Below are positions 9,303-18,329 of a stretch of 64,000 bases of DNA, in pieces (position 1 is the first letter of the stretch; every line of letters begins with the position of its first letter). The notes under the pieces were generated by a model. The model was not told where the DNA came from. It saw only the letters and a list, made by a program, of their open reading frames with translations, and ran no database searches. The DNA comes from an uncultured Flavobacteriaceae bacterium (GTDB lineage: Bacteria > Bacteroidota > Bacteroidia > Flavobacteriales > Flavobacteriaceae). A program made the position numbers and the translations under genes. The stretch is taken from assembly GCA_947497145.1 (NCBI GenBank), contig CANMFQ010000005.1, forward strand, positions 211,345-275,344. Reading direction: 5' to 3'.

Positions 9303-10160
9303 ATGATCCAATCCATGACTGGTTTCGGAAAGCATGTTATACAGCTTCCATCTAAAAAAATCACGGTAGAGTTAAAGTCTCTAAACAGTAAAAGTTTAGA
9401 TATTAATACACGTATGCCTTCTGCTTATCGCGAAAAAGAACTTGAATTACGTAAGATAATAGCAAACTCACTTATTAGAGGCAAAATCGATTTCACCCTT
9501 TACATAGAGTTTACGGGCAGTGAAACTTCTGCGCAAATTAATGAGACTGTTGTAAAACAATATATGGCACAATTAAGCGCCATTGCCAGTGGTGATAATT
9601 TGCGTTTGTTAGAGTTAGCTTTGCGTATGCCAGATACGATGAAAACTGAGCGCGAAAACATTGATGTTGAAGAGTTTGCTTCTATTCAACTAGCATTAAA
9701 AGAGGCGTTAACCGAAATCAATAATTTCAGAACTGCGGAAGGTAATGTTCTTGAAAATGATTTTTTAGCACGTATAAAAACACTCGAAGAATTACTACAA
9801 GCTGTTGTTGAAATGGATCCGGACAGGCAGACTGATGTGCGCGAACGCTTAAACAAGGCGGTTTCAGATATCAAAGCAGAGGTTGATGCCAATCGTTTTG
9901 AGCAAGAACTCATTTATTACCTAGAAAAATACGATATTACTGAGGAAAAAGTACGCCTAACAAACCACTTAGATTACTTTTCTGAAACTTTAAAATCAAG
10001 TGATTCAAACGGTAAAAAGCTAGCCTTTATTTCTCAAGAAATAGGTCGTGAAATAAACACCATAGGGTCAAAAGCTAACTATGCACCCATGCAACAACTA
10101 GTTGTACAAATGAAAGATGAGTTAGAAAAAATTAAGGAACAAATGCTTAATGTTTTGTGA
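9303..10160 (+). CDS. yicC: YicC family protein (putative endoribonuclease)
   Basis: MIQSMTGFGKH start, SLNSKSLDINTRMP, C-terminal REINTIGSKANYAPMQQLVVQMKDELEKIKEQ. Confidence 0.93.
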   Translation: MIQSMTGFGKHVIQLPSKKITVELKSLNSKSLDINTRMPSAYREKELELRKIIANSLIRGKIDFTLYIEFTGSETSAQINETVVKQYMAQLSAIASGDNLRLLELALRMPDTMKTERENIDVEEFASIQLALKEALTEINNFRTAEGNVLENDFLARIKTLEELLQAVVEMDPDRQTDVRERLNKAVSDIKAEVDANRFEQELIYYLEKYDITEEKVRLTNHLDYFSETLKSSDSNGKKLAFISQEIGREINTIGSKANYAPMQQLVVQMKDELEKIKEQMLNVL

Positions 10161-10744
10161 TGAAAGGAGGAAAACTAATTATATTTTCGGCACCTTCAGG
10201 CAGTGGAAAAACCACTATAGTGCGCTACCTTCTAGAGCAACCTGAATTGAACTTAGCTTTTTCAGTTTCGGCAACTTCAAGACCTCGAAGAGGCAAAGAA
10301 AAAAATGGACAGCATTACTATTTTAAAAGTGTTTCAGAATTTAAGCAGCACATTAAAAATGATGATTTTTTAGAGTGGGAAGAGGTCTATCGTGATAATT
10401 TTTACGGCACACTTAAAAGTGAAGTAGAACGCCTTTGGGCAGCAGGAAAAAACGTAATTTTTGATATTGATGTGGTAGGCGGATTACGCATTAAGAAAAA
10501 ATTTCCCAAAGAAACCCTTGCTGTTTTTGTAAAACCGCCCAGTGTTGATGAATTAAAAATAAGACTCAAAAAACGCAGTACCGAAAGTGATGACAAAATC
10601 AATATGCGCGTAGCAAAAGCCTCTGTAGAATTAGCTACCGCACCGCAATTTGACACGGTGATCAAGAACTACGATTTAGATATTGCTTTACAGGAAGCAC
10701 ATAAACTTGTAGCCGATTTTGTAGGCGTAAATAAGGACGATTAA
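10160..10744 (+). CDS. gmk: guanylate kinase
   Basis: LIIFSAPSGSGKTTIVRYLL P-loop, SVSATSRPRRGKEKNGQHYYF; ATG at 10160 overlaps the yicC stop (TGATG), track start 10157 is a GTG. Confidence 0.96.
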   Translation: MKGGKLIIFSAPSGSGKTTIVRYLLEQPELNLAFSVSATSRPRRGKEKNGQHYYFKSVSEFKQHIKNDDFLEWEEVYRDNFYGTLKSEVERLWAAGKNVIFDIDVVGGLRIKKKFPKETLAVFVKPPSVDELKIRLKKRSTESDDKINMRVAKASVELATAPQFDTVIKNYDLDIALQEAHKLVADFVGVNKDD

Positions 10745-10769
10745 ACACTAGCCAAATCACCCCTTCTTG

Positions 10770-11354
10770 ATGAAAAAAATAGGTTTGTATTTTGGCACGT
10801 TTAACCCCATTCATATTGGGCATATGGTAATTGCCAATCATATGGTAGAGTTTTCAGACTTAGATGAAGTTTGGTTTGTTGTAACACCGCAGAGTCCGTT
10901 TAAAACAAAGAAAACCTTACTTGATAATCACCACCGCTATCAAATGGTATTTGAAGCAACCAAAGATTTTGCCAAGTTATCGCCTAGCAAGATAGAATTT
11001 GACCTGCCACAACCTAATTACACCATAAATACGCTTGTTCATTTAGATGAAAAGTATGGTAACGACCATCAGTTTTGCTTAATTATGGGTGAAGACAATT
11101 TGAAAGGGTTTCATAAATGGAAAAACTATGAAACTATTTTAGAAAATTACCATTTGTATGTCTACCCCAGAATATCTGAGGGCAAAATAGCACATCAATT
11201 TGAAGGTCATCCTAAAATACACAAAGTAAATGCGCCTATAATGGAGATTTCTTCTACGTTTATTCGTAAAAATCATCAGGCAAAAAAAAATATCCGTACA
11301 CTATTACCCGATGCTGTATGGCGCTATATGGATGAAATGAACTTTTATAGGTAA
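10770..11354 (+). CDS. nadD: nicotinate-nucleotide adenylyltransferase
   Basis: IGLYFGTFNPIHIGHMVIANHM; ISSTFIRKN; conserved position after gmk. ATG at 10770. Confidence 0.95.
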   Translation: MKKIGLYFGTFNPIHIGHMVIANHMVEFSDLDEVWFVVTPQSPFKTKKTLLDNHHRYQMVFEATKDFAKLSPSKIEFDLPQPNYTINTLVHLDEKYGNDHQFCLIMGEDNLKGFHKWKNYETILENYHLYVYPRISEGKIAHQFEGHPKIHKVNAPIMEISSTFIRKNHQAKKNIRTLLPDAVWRYMDEMNFYR

Positions 11355-11439
11355 GCACCGTTTACTCCTTTGTATTTCAAACCGCTATGCGATTTATAAA
11401 GAAGGTATTACGTATTTGTCTTGTAGTGCTAATAGTCCC

Positions 11440-12564
11440 TTATTTAAATAAGTTTAAGTAACTATCAAACACATATAATTTATCACGCTTACCACCTGTT
11501 ATTTCTTTTAATATTTCTAATTCCTCTAAATCTGCAATTAAATTATAAGCTGTACGTTTAGAAACTTCTGCAACTTCAGTTATCTTATCTACATCAATCA
11601 TAGGTCGTTTAAAAAGATATTGCATTATTTTTTGAGCGTTATTTGCTTTTGTTCCTAAAGTTTGAATATTCAGCTCCGTATTTTGTTTTAATTTTAAAAT
11701 TGCATCAAATGTTTCTACTCCTTTTTGTGCTGTTTCTATAATACCTACTAAAAAGAATTTAAACCATTGTACTATATCATTTTTTGTCCTCACCTTCATT
11801 AAATTATCGTAGTACAGGTTTTTATTTCGCTCAAAAAAATCTGATAGATACAGAATTGGTTTTTTAAGTATGTCTTTGTCTACTAAATATAACGTAATTA
11901 ATAAACGCCCTACACGCCCGTTACCATCTAAAAAAGGGTGAATGGTTTCAAATTGGTAATGAATGATGGCTATTTTTAAGAGATCTGGAAAATACACTTC
12001 GTTATTATGTGCAAAATTTTCCAAATCGCTCATTAATTCATTAATTGTGGTATGTACAGGCGGAATAAAAGCAGCATCACTTATAGAAGCACCACCAATC
12101 CAGTTTTGACTGCTACGGAAAACTCCTGGTAGTTTATGCTCCCCTCTTACTCCTTGCAATAAGGTTTTGTGTGTTTCTCTAATTAAACGTGATGAAAAAG
12201 GTAATTTTTGCAACATTTCTATAGCTTGATGCATGGCTTTAATGTAGTTTTGCACTTCTACCCAATCCTCTTTTTTTTCGTTGCTTACATCCTCTGCATC
12301 TAATAAGGCTTCTTCCATATTAGTTTGTGTACCTTCTATTTTACTACTCTGTGTAGCTTCTTTAAGTACGTGCATACTAATAAATAAATCAATATCTGGT
12401 ATATGCTCACTATACATATCTAAACGCCCCAATTGCCTATCTGCTTTAGATAGTAATTGAATTAGCTCCATATCTTCTAATAGCCATTTTTTATTAATAA
12501 GTTCTGGCTGAAAACTTTTATAATGCCCTTGATTTATATACGTACCCGATTTAAAATTTTGCAT
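11440..12564 (-). CDS. Fic-family protein with N-terminal inhibitory motif and C-terminal winged-helix-like domain
   Basis: HPFLDGNGRVGRLL Fic motif; SSKIEG fits the class II inhibitory (S/T)xxxE(G/N) motif; C-term VDKITEVAEVSKRTAYNLIADLEELEILKEITGGKRDKLYVF is wHTH-like. Confidence 0.93.
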   Translation of the reverse strand: MQNFKSGTYINQGHYKSFQPELINKKWLLEDMELIQLLSKADRQLGRLDMYSEHIPDIDLFISMHVLKEATQSSKIEGTQTNMEEALLDAEDVSNEKKEDWVEVQNYIKAMHQAIEMLQKLPFSSRLIRETHKTLLQGVRGEHKLPGVFRSSQNWIGGASISDAAFIPPVHTTINELMSDLENFAHNNEVYFPDLLKIAIIHYQFETIHPFLDGNGRVGRLLITLYLVDKDILKKPILYLSDFFERNKNLYYDNLMKVRTKNDIVQWFKFFLVGIIETAQKGVETFDAILKLKQNTELNIQTLGTKANNAQKIMQYLFKRPMIDVDKITEVAEVSKRTAYNLIADLEELEILKEITGGKRDKLYVFDSYLNLFK

Positions 12565-12570
12565 TTTTTA

Positions 12571-12780
12571 GTTATTTATTGCATTAGACCGCTCACTAAT
12601 GCAAAATAACGTTTTATTTTGCAATAAGATATTCGCTAATGCAAAATATTGCATTTTTTTTGCAATAAGAAACCTGCTATTGTAAAAAATACGCTTTTTT
12701 TACAATAAGAACCTCACTAAGGTAAATTTACGCCTATTTTTACTTTAACCGTTACCACCTCATTAATTAAGGTTTTACGC
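12571..12780. repeat. array of 4 clear (plus about 1 decayed) ~40-bp units, each an imperfect dyad TTGCAWTAAG-N7/8-CTAATGCAA, immediately upstream of the fic gene
   Basis: Left half-sites at 12579, 12619, 12660, 12700; right half-sites at 12596, 12636, 12677, 12717; period 40/41/40 bp. Confidence 0.85.
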
Positions 12781-12832
12781 AACTCTTTTATCAGACCCTA
12801 AGTTAAGACCAGCATCTATTACCCAAAAACAG

Positions 12833-12864
12833 AAAATCCAACCTAAATACATAGATTGGATTTT
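12833..12864 (-). terminator. hairpin downstream of tRNA-Asn
   Basis: AAAATCCAA ... TTGGATTTT inverted repeat. Confidence 0.65.
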
Positions 12865-12873
12865 ACTTTTCTG

Positions 12874-12947
12874 CTCCCCCTCTTGGGCTCGAACCAAGGA
12901 CCCTCTGATTAACAGTCAGATGCTCTAACCAACTGAGCTAAGGAGGA
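12874..12947 (-). tRNA. tRNA-Asn(GTT)
   Basis: Reverse strand TCCTCCTTAGCTCAGTTGGTTAGAGCATCTGACTGTTAATCAGAGGGTCCTTGGTTCGAGCCCAAGAGGGGGAG: full cloverleaf, anticodon loop CTGTTAA, TTCGAGC T-loop, acceptor TCCTCCT/AGGGGGA. Confidence 0.96.
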
Positions 12948-13055
12948 AAATCACCACTTTAATTACTTAAAGCGGGTGCAAATATAATCGTTTTTTAAAA
13001 TACCACAAACAAAAAAAACATGATTTATCAGAAAGATTGCAATTAATTTTAAATC

Positions 13056-14372
13056 TTACAGAAATTTTTTGATGATATTCCAAATATCGTTTCCGAAAAC
13101 CACTGCCATTAAGCCCATTACGATAACGAAGCCAATAATTTGCCCTCTTTCCAAAACTTTTTCACTTGGCGGTCTTCCAGAAATAATTTCGTACAACAAA
13201 AACATCACATGCCCGCCATCAAGCGCAGGTATGGGTAATAAATTGACAAAAGCCAACCAAACAGAGAACATTGCTAGAAAATTCCAGAAGAAACCCCATC
13301 GCCATTTTTCTGGCATCATATCTACAATGCCTATTGGGCCTCTTACCGACTTGTACGCCTTAGTTTTGGTATTAAATATAATTTTAAATTGACGCACTTG
13401 CTTGGTCAACACCTCAATAGTTCTATTAAAACCGGCTGGTATTGCCGCAATAAAACTATAATTGTCAGTAACCATTAAATCTTCAATACTTGGCCCTACA
13501 CCAATAGTAGAATCTTTTGCAACGGTAAGCGCAATGTCTTTACGACTACCATTTCTATTTACCGTAACGGTAATTTCTTTATTAGCATGTGACCGAATTT
13601 CTTCGGTAAACTCATTCCAAAACGCTGTCTTTTTGTTATTAACGGCTATTATTTCATCTCCTGATTGTAAACCAGCTTTCGCCGCAGGCTTATTGGGCAC
13701 AATACTGTCTAAAATAGCCTTATGTCGATACGATAAAAAGTTTCTCCCCTGGGTTGCTAAAACATCAGCTAAGGCTTCGGGTGGAATAGGAAAATTAACC
13801 TCTTGCCCATCTCTTTTTACTGTAATATCATCTCCTAACAAAATATCAAAGGTGGCATCGGTAAATTTTCGAGCCTTTTTACCATCAATAGCTAAAATCT
13901 GGTCTCCTGTTCGCAGCCCTATTTTCTCTCCTATTGAATCTACCAAAATACCATACTTCAAGCTATCAGCAGGTATATAGCTATCACCGTTACTAACAAG
14001 CAAACCGGTATAAATAATCCATGCAAGCAGAAAGTTTACAGTAACCCCACCTAACATTATAATTAAACGCTGCCATGCTGGTTTACTACGAAATTCCCAT
14101 GGCTCAGGGTCTTTTTTCATTTGCTCGGTATCCATGCTCTCATCAATCATCCCTGAAATCTTCACATAGCCACCCAAAGGCAACCAACCGATACCCCACT
14201 CTGTTTCGCCAATTTTCTTTTTAAAGAGTGAAAATTTCCAATCGAAAAATAGGTAGAATTTCTCTACTCTTGTTTTAAACCACTTGGCAGGCAAGTAGTG
14301 TCCAAACTCATGTAAGATAACAAGTATTGAAATGATTAAGACAAAAGTCAGTATTTGAATAAGTAATCCCAT
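13056..14372 (-). CDS. rseP: RIP metalloprotease RseP (site-2 protease) with two PDZ-like regions
   Basis: ILHEFGHYLPAKWF (HExxH), LPIPALDGGH motif, GLRTGDQILAIDGK and GLQSGDEIIAVNNK PDZ motifs. Confidence 0.95.
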   Translation of the reverse strand: MGLLIQILTFVLIISILVILHEFGHYLPAKWFKTRVEKFYLFFDWKFSLFKKKIGETEWGIGWLPLGGYVKISGMIDESMDTEQMKKDPEPWEFRSKPAWQRLIIMLGGVTVNFLLAWIIYTGLLVSNGDSYIPADSLKYGILVDSIGEKIGLRTGDQILAIDGKKARKFTDATFDILLGDDITVKRDGQEVNFPIPPEALADVLATQGRNFLSYRHKAILDSIVPNKPAAKAGLQSGDEIIAVNNKKTAFWNEFTEEIRSHANKEITVTVNRNGSRKDIALTVAKDSTIGVGPSIEDLMVTDNYSFIAAIPAGFNRTIEVLTKQVRQFKIIFNTKTKAYKSVRGPIGIVDMMPEKWRWGFFWNFLAMFSVWLAFVNLLPIPALDGGHVMFLLYEIISGRPPSEKVLERGQIIGFVIVMGLMAVVFGNDIWNIIKKFL

Positions 14373-14499
14373 TGCTACATTCTAAAATTAAAGCTCACAA
14401 AAGTACATCTTTACGAGGTCTTATAAAAAGAAACTATGCTTGTCTGCGGTTTTTAACTCGTTTTAAGAAAGATTTAGCAACAGTATCATTCAAAAATTC

Positions 14500-14530
14500 T
14501 TGAACACTCTTGTGTACTGGTGTATCTTTG
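14500..14530 (+). promoter_or_regulatory. Bacteroidetes-type promoter (TTG-N20-TATCTTTG) upstream of the SCO gene
   Basis: TTG at 14500-14502 and TATCTTTG at 14523-14530 match the TTTG/TAnnTTTG consensus. Confidence 0.6.
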
Positions 14531-14542
14531 CCAAAAATTGGT

Positions 14543-15214
14543 ATGCGGTCTTTTTTTAGTAAATACAAGCTTTTTGGTATTGTTTTTCTCCTGCTTTCAA
14601 CAGTCATCATGTACCTGTTTTACAATGCGTTACAACCAAAAAAAATGCTTCCTATATACCAACCTTCTATGGTAAACCCTGAATTGGTAGCCCCAGAGAT
14701 ACAATACATTAAAAAATACCACACCATAGCCGATTTTTCACTCGTGAACCAAAACGGAAAAATCATCACCCAAGCCGACTATCAAGATAAAATTTATATC
14801 GCAGATTTCTTTTTCACCACCTGCCCTACCATTTGCCCTATCATGACAAAAAATATGGCAGTGATTCAAGAGCGGCTTAAAAACGAAGATGTTTTACTTT
14901 TATCGCATTCGGTCACCCCCGAAATAGATTCGGTACCTCAACTTAAAAAGTACGCCCTCAAAAACAAGGTAGACGATAGTAAATGGAATTTAGTTACTGG
15001 CGATAAAAAACAAATTTATGAACTGGCGCGAAAATCATACCTAGCAGTAAAAACCGATGGTGATGGTGGTGCTTACGACATGATCCATACAGAAAATTTC
15101 ATTTTGGTAGACAAAAAAAGGCGGGTACGCGGTTTTTACGACGGTACAAAAATGGAAAAAATTGAGCAACTACTGCAAGATGTAGTACTTTTGAAAGCTT
15201 CGTATAACAAATAA
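14543..15214 (+). CDS. SCO1/SenC family protein (copper chaperone/thioredoxin-like)
   Basis: YIADFFFTTCPTICPIMTKNM CxxxC motif, MIHTENFILVDKKRRVRGFYDGT; the track ORF starts at 14510, but ATG 14543 (MRSFFSKYKLFGIVFLLL) is preferred because the promoter overlaps the upstream part. Confidence 0.9.
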   Translation: MRSFFSKYKLFGIVFLLLSTVIMYLFYNALQPKKMLPIYQPSMVNPELVAPEIQYIKKYHTIADFSLVNQNGKIITQADYQDKIYIADFFFTTCPTICPIMTKNMAVIQERLKNEDVLLLSHSVTPEIDSVPQLKKYALKNKVDDSKWNLVTGDKKQIYELARKSYLAVKTDGDGGAYDMIHTENFILVDKKRRVRGFYDGTKMEKIEQLLQDVVLLKASYNK

Positions 15215-15341
15215 TGGGTTTATACGTATTGGTCTCTTAATAGCAGGAGATGACCTACTAAAAACATGCGGTTTACAGTGTGAGGAGCGTAACAGCCCTC
15301 AAGAACAACACAACACCTTTTGTACAAATTATGTTACGGAT

Positions 15342-15363
15342 AGCTGTTAGATAACAAACAGCT
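15342..15363. terminator. hairpin AGCTGTT-N8-AACAGCT between the SCO gene and feoA
   Basis: Perfect 7-bp arms, followed by a TTATTTTTAAATTT stretch. Confidence 0.45.
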
Positions 15364-15444
15364 CGTTATTTTTAAATTTAAGCCTTATTTTTCAGCTTTT
15401 TCTTGTATTTTTGCTGCCTTAATTATATTGAATCTAAATAAAAA

Positions 15445-15690
15445 TTGAGTACCACTGTTGCACATTTAAAGTACGGCCAGAAGGGAATTATCAAAGAGTT
15501 TACCGATAATCTACCCCCTATTAAGCTATTAGAATTAGGCTGTCTTCCGGGCAACGAAGTAGAATTGGTACAAATAGCACCATTTAACGACCCTATTTAT
15601 ATAAAAGTAAATGGTTCGCATATTGCCATACGAAGAGCAATGGCAATGCAAATAGAATTAGAACTTATTAGCGATATTGAAATCTTATGA
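15445..15690 (+). CDS. feoA: ferrous iron transport protein A (TTG start)
   Basis: 81 aa SH3-like: LLELGCLPGNEVELVQIAPFNDPIYIKVNGSHIAIRRAMAMQIEL; overlaps feoB. Confidence 0.92.
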   Translation: MSTTVAHLKYGQKGIIKEFTDNLPPIKLLELGCLPGNEVELVQIAPFNDPIYIKVNGSHIAIRRAMAMQIELELISDIEIL

Positions 15691-17927
15691 GCAAACAAAT
15701 TAATGTAGCACTCATAGGCAACCCTAACACGGGAAAGACTTCTGTTTTTAATCAACTTACAGGACTCAAGCAAAAAGTAGGCAATTACCCAGGAATAACG
15801 GTTGAAAAGAAAGAGGGAATTTGCTCCCTACCTAGAGGGGTGAAAGCCCATATTATTGATTTACCAGGTACCTACAGTCTAAACACTACTTCTTTGGATG
15901 AGAGTGTTGCGGTAGAGTTGCTTTTAAACAAAAAAGATAAAGACCACCCCGATGTGGCCGTAGTTATTTCAGATGTTGAAAACCTGAAACGCAACCTGCT
16001 GTTATTTACACAAATTAAAGACCTTAAAATTCCCACCATTCTAGTCATCAATATGGCTGATAGGATGCCGCGAAGAGGTATTTCGGTCGATATTGAACTA
16101 TTAGAGCAACAGCTAGACACCAAAATAGCACTGGTCAGCACCCGCAAAGGCACGGGAATAGACCGCCTAAAAGAACTCATTACTGGATATAAAAATCTTT
16201 CTTCAAAATCAAACATTGACATTTCGGTCATTGACCCTGCTTATTTTGAAGTGTTAAAAAATACGTTTCCGCAAGAAGATTTATACAAATTATGGTTGGT
16301 CATCACACAAGACACCAACTTTATGCCATTGGAGAAACCGCTGATTGAAAACACGGATTCTTATGCTAAATCAAAATCGGAGCTTAAACGTTTACAACAA
16401 AAAGAGACCATTTTACGGTACCAGTTCATCAATAACGTTTTAAAAGATACCTATTCAATTGATGCTAATGCCGCCAAAGGTTTTCGAGCCTCTTTAGATA
16501 AGATACTTACACATAAGGTGTATGGCTACCTTATTTTCTTTTTCATACTATTGACAATTTTTCAAGCCATTTATGGCTGGAGTAGCTACCCTATGGATGC
16601 CATAGATGCCTTTTTTGCTTCCGCTAGTGAATGGGTAAAAAACACGCTTCCCGCAGGTGCGTTTACCAACCTTATAGCAGAAGGGCTTTTGGCGGGAATT
16701 GGTGGCGTGGTTATTTTCATTCCACAAATTGCATTCTTATTCTTTTTTATCGCCCTACTTGAAGAAACAGGCTATATGAGTCGCGTTGTTTTTTTGATGG
16801 ATAAGTTGATGCGCCCTTTTGGTCTTAGCGGCAAAAGTGTGGTACCGCTTATTTCGGGTACTGCCTGTGCCATACCTGCGGTAATGGCAACACGTACCAT
16901 TGAAAACTGGAAAGAACGCCTCATTACCATTTTAGTAGTTCCTTTCACCACCTGCTCTGCCAGGCTACCTGTATACCTTATAATTATTGCTTTAGTAATT
17001 CCCGAGGGGCACTTTATTGGTTTAAGCTATCAAGCGCTTACCCTCATGTTATTATACCTCTTAGGTTTTGCATCGTCTATATTTTCAGCGATGATTTTAA
17101 ATAAAATATTGAAAATAAAAAGACGCTCCTTTTTTGTAATAGAAATGCCTAATTACAAATTACCACTCTTTAAAAATGTAGCCTACACGGTTTGGGAAAA
17201 GACCAAAAGCTTTGTTTTAGGTGCCGGAAAAATAATTCTTGCCATCTCTATTATTCTTTGGTATTTAGGTTCGCATGGCTATGCAGACAACTTTAAAAAT
17301 GCAGAATCGATTGTAAAAAATAGAATTGCAACTGACGGGTTTTCTCCTTTTAACCAATCAAATATTAAAACCGAGTTAGCCACCTATCGTGAAGCTTTGC
17401 AAGATAGCGTCAACAAAAAAGTCTATCATATCAATACCACTGCCCTTGCAGATTCTATTCAACTAAAAAAGAGCATGCTTTTTGAGCGTGCTCAAAATCA
17501 AGAAATTGCTAGCTACAAATTAGAAAATTCATATATCGGCTATGCCGGAAAAGTTATTGAACCCGTTGTAAAACCTTTGGGTTACGATTGGAAAATTGGT
17601 ATCGCCGTACTCACCTCTTTTGCTGCTCGCGAAGTATTTGTAGGTACCTTAGCCACCATCTATAGTGTAGGCAGTGATGATGAAGATACGAATACGATAA
17701 AAAATAGAATGGCGTTAGAGGTAAATTCAACAACCAAAAAACCTCAGTTTAACCTGGCTTCAGGCATTTCATTATTGCTTTTCTATGCATTTGCGATGCA
17801 ATGTATGAGTACCTTAGCCATTGTAAAACGAGAAACCAACTCATGGAAATGGCCTGCTGCACAATTGGTTTTTATGAGTGTTTTTGCTTATATTGTTGCT
17901 TTAATCGCCTATCAAACACTTAAATAA
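15687..17927 (+). CDS. feoB: ferrous iron transport protein B
   Basis: VALIGNPNTGKTSVFNQLTGLKQKVGNYPGITVEKKEG G1 motif, membrane domain with SGTACAIPAVMATRTI. Confidence 0.98.
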   Translation: MSKQINVALIGNPNTGKTSVFNQLTGLKQKVGNYPGITVEKKEGICSLPRGVKAHIIDLPGTYSLNTTSLDESVAVELLLNKKDKDHPDVAVVISDVENLKRNLLLFTQIKDLKIPTILVINMADRMPRRGISVDIELLEQQLDTKIALVSTRKGTGIDRLKELITGYKNLSSKSNIDISVIDPAYFEVLKNTFPQEDLYKLWLVITQDTNFMPLEKPLIENTDSYAKSKSELKRLQQKETILRYQFINNVLKDTYSIDANAAKGFRASLDKILTHKVYGYLIFFFILLTIFQAIYGWSSYPMDAIDAFFASASEWVKNTLPAGAFTNLIAEGLLAGIGGVVIFIPQIAFLFFFIALLEETGYMSRVVFLMDKLMRPFGLSGKSVVPLISGTACAIPAVMATRTIENWKERLITILVVPFTTCSARLPVYLIIIALVIPEGHFIGLSYQALTLMLLYLLGFASSIFSAMILNKILKIKRRSFFVIEMPNYKLPLFKNVAYTVWEKTKSFVLGAGKIILAISIILWYLGSHGYADNFKNAESIVKNRIATDGFSPFNQSNIKTELATYREALQDSVNKKVYHINTTALADSIQLKKSMLFERAQNQEIASYKLENSYIGYAGKVIEPVVKPLGYDWKIGIAVLTSFAAREVFVGTLATIYSVGSDDEDTNTIKNRMALEVNSTTKKPQFNLASGISLLLFYAFAMQCMSTLAIVKRETNSWKWPAAQLVFMSVFAYIVALIAYQTLK

Positions 17928-17929
17928 CT

Positions 17930-18079
17930 ATGGAAATTGTTCAAACAGTTTTAATGTATATTACCCTTGCCATAGCTGTAAGTTATATTGTAAAAAAATT
18001 CTTTTTACCAAAAAGGCTTTTTGCTTCTAAAAAACCCAAAACTAAGGCATGTGGGCAAGATGACTGTGGGTGTCATTAA
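17930..18079 (+). CDS. FeoB-associated small Cys-rich membrane protein
   Basis: 49 aa: MEIVQTVLMYITLAIAVSYIVKKFFLPKRLFASKKPKTKACGQDDCGCH; one TM plus C-terminal CxxxxCxCH; starts 3 nt after the feoB stop; below the ORF-track length cutoff. Confidence 0.85.
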   Translation: MEIVQTVLMYITLAIAVSYIVKKFFLPKRLFASKKPKTKACGQDDCGCH

Positions 18080-18329
18080 TACGCCAAACTCCTTTTCTAC
18101 ATTCAATATTTTTTTCTTGTAACAATTTACAGCCTTAAACGTCTTCCCAATACAACAAGGAATACAACACCTATCAATTTCAATTACTAGTTGTTTTTAG
18201 TCATTGTTATTGATACGTATTTCGTTAAAAAAACAATAAATAGGTATTAATGAAATCAAAAAAGGGAGGCTATGTTCAAATGCTATTCCGTTTTTTGCTT
18301 AATCAATCTTTTTTCACCCATAGAATTAT

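Noticed and set aside
12571-12780. CRISPR array interpretation of the 40-bp repeats
   Set aside because: There are no unique ~30-nt spacers: each unit is a dyad with only a 7-8 bp variable centre and the units abut; no cas genes nearby.
12571-12947. Integrated element at tRNA-Asn
   Set aside because: No integrase, no att-like duplication of the tRNA 3' end seen; the adjacent fic gene alone is not evidence of a genomic island.
13069-13980. Plus-strand ORFs opposite rseP
   Set aside because: Antisense shadow ORFs of a strongly conserved protease gene.
16000-18079. feoB split or frameshift
   Set aside because: The ORF is continuous at 746 aa and both G-domain and membrane core are intact.
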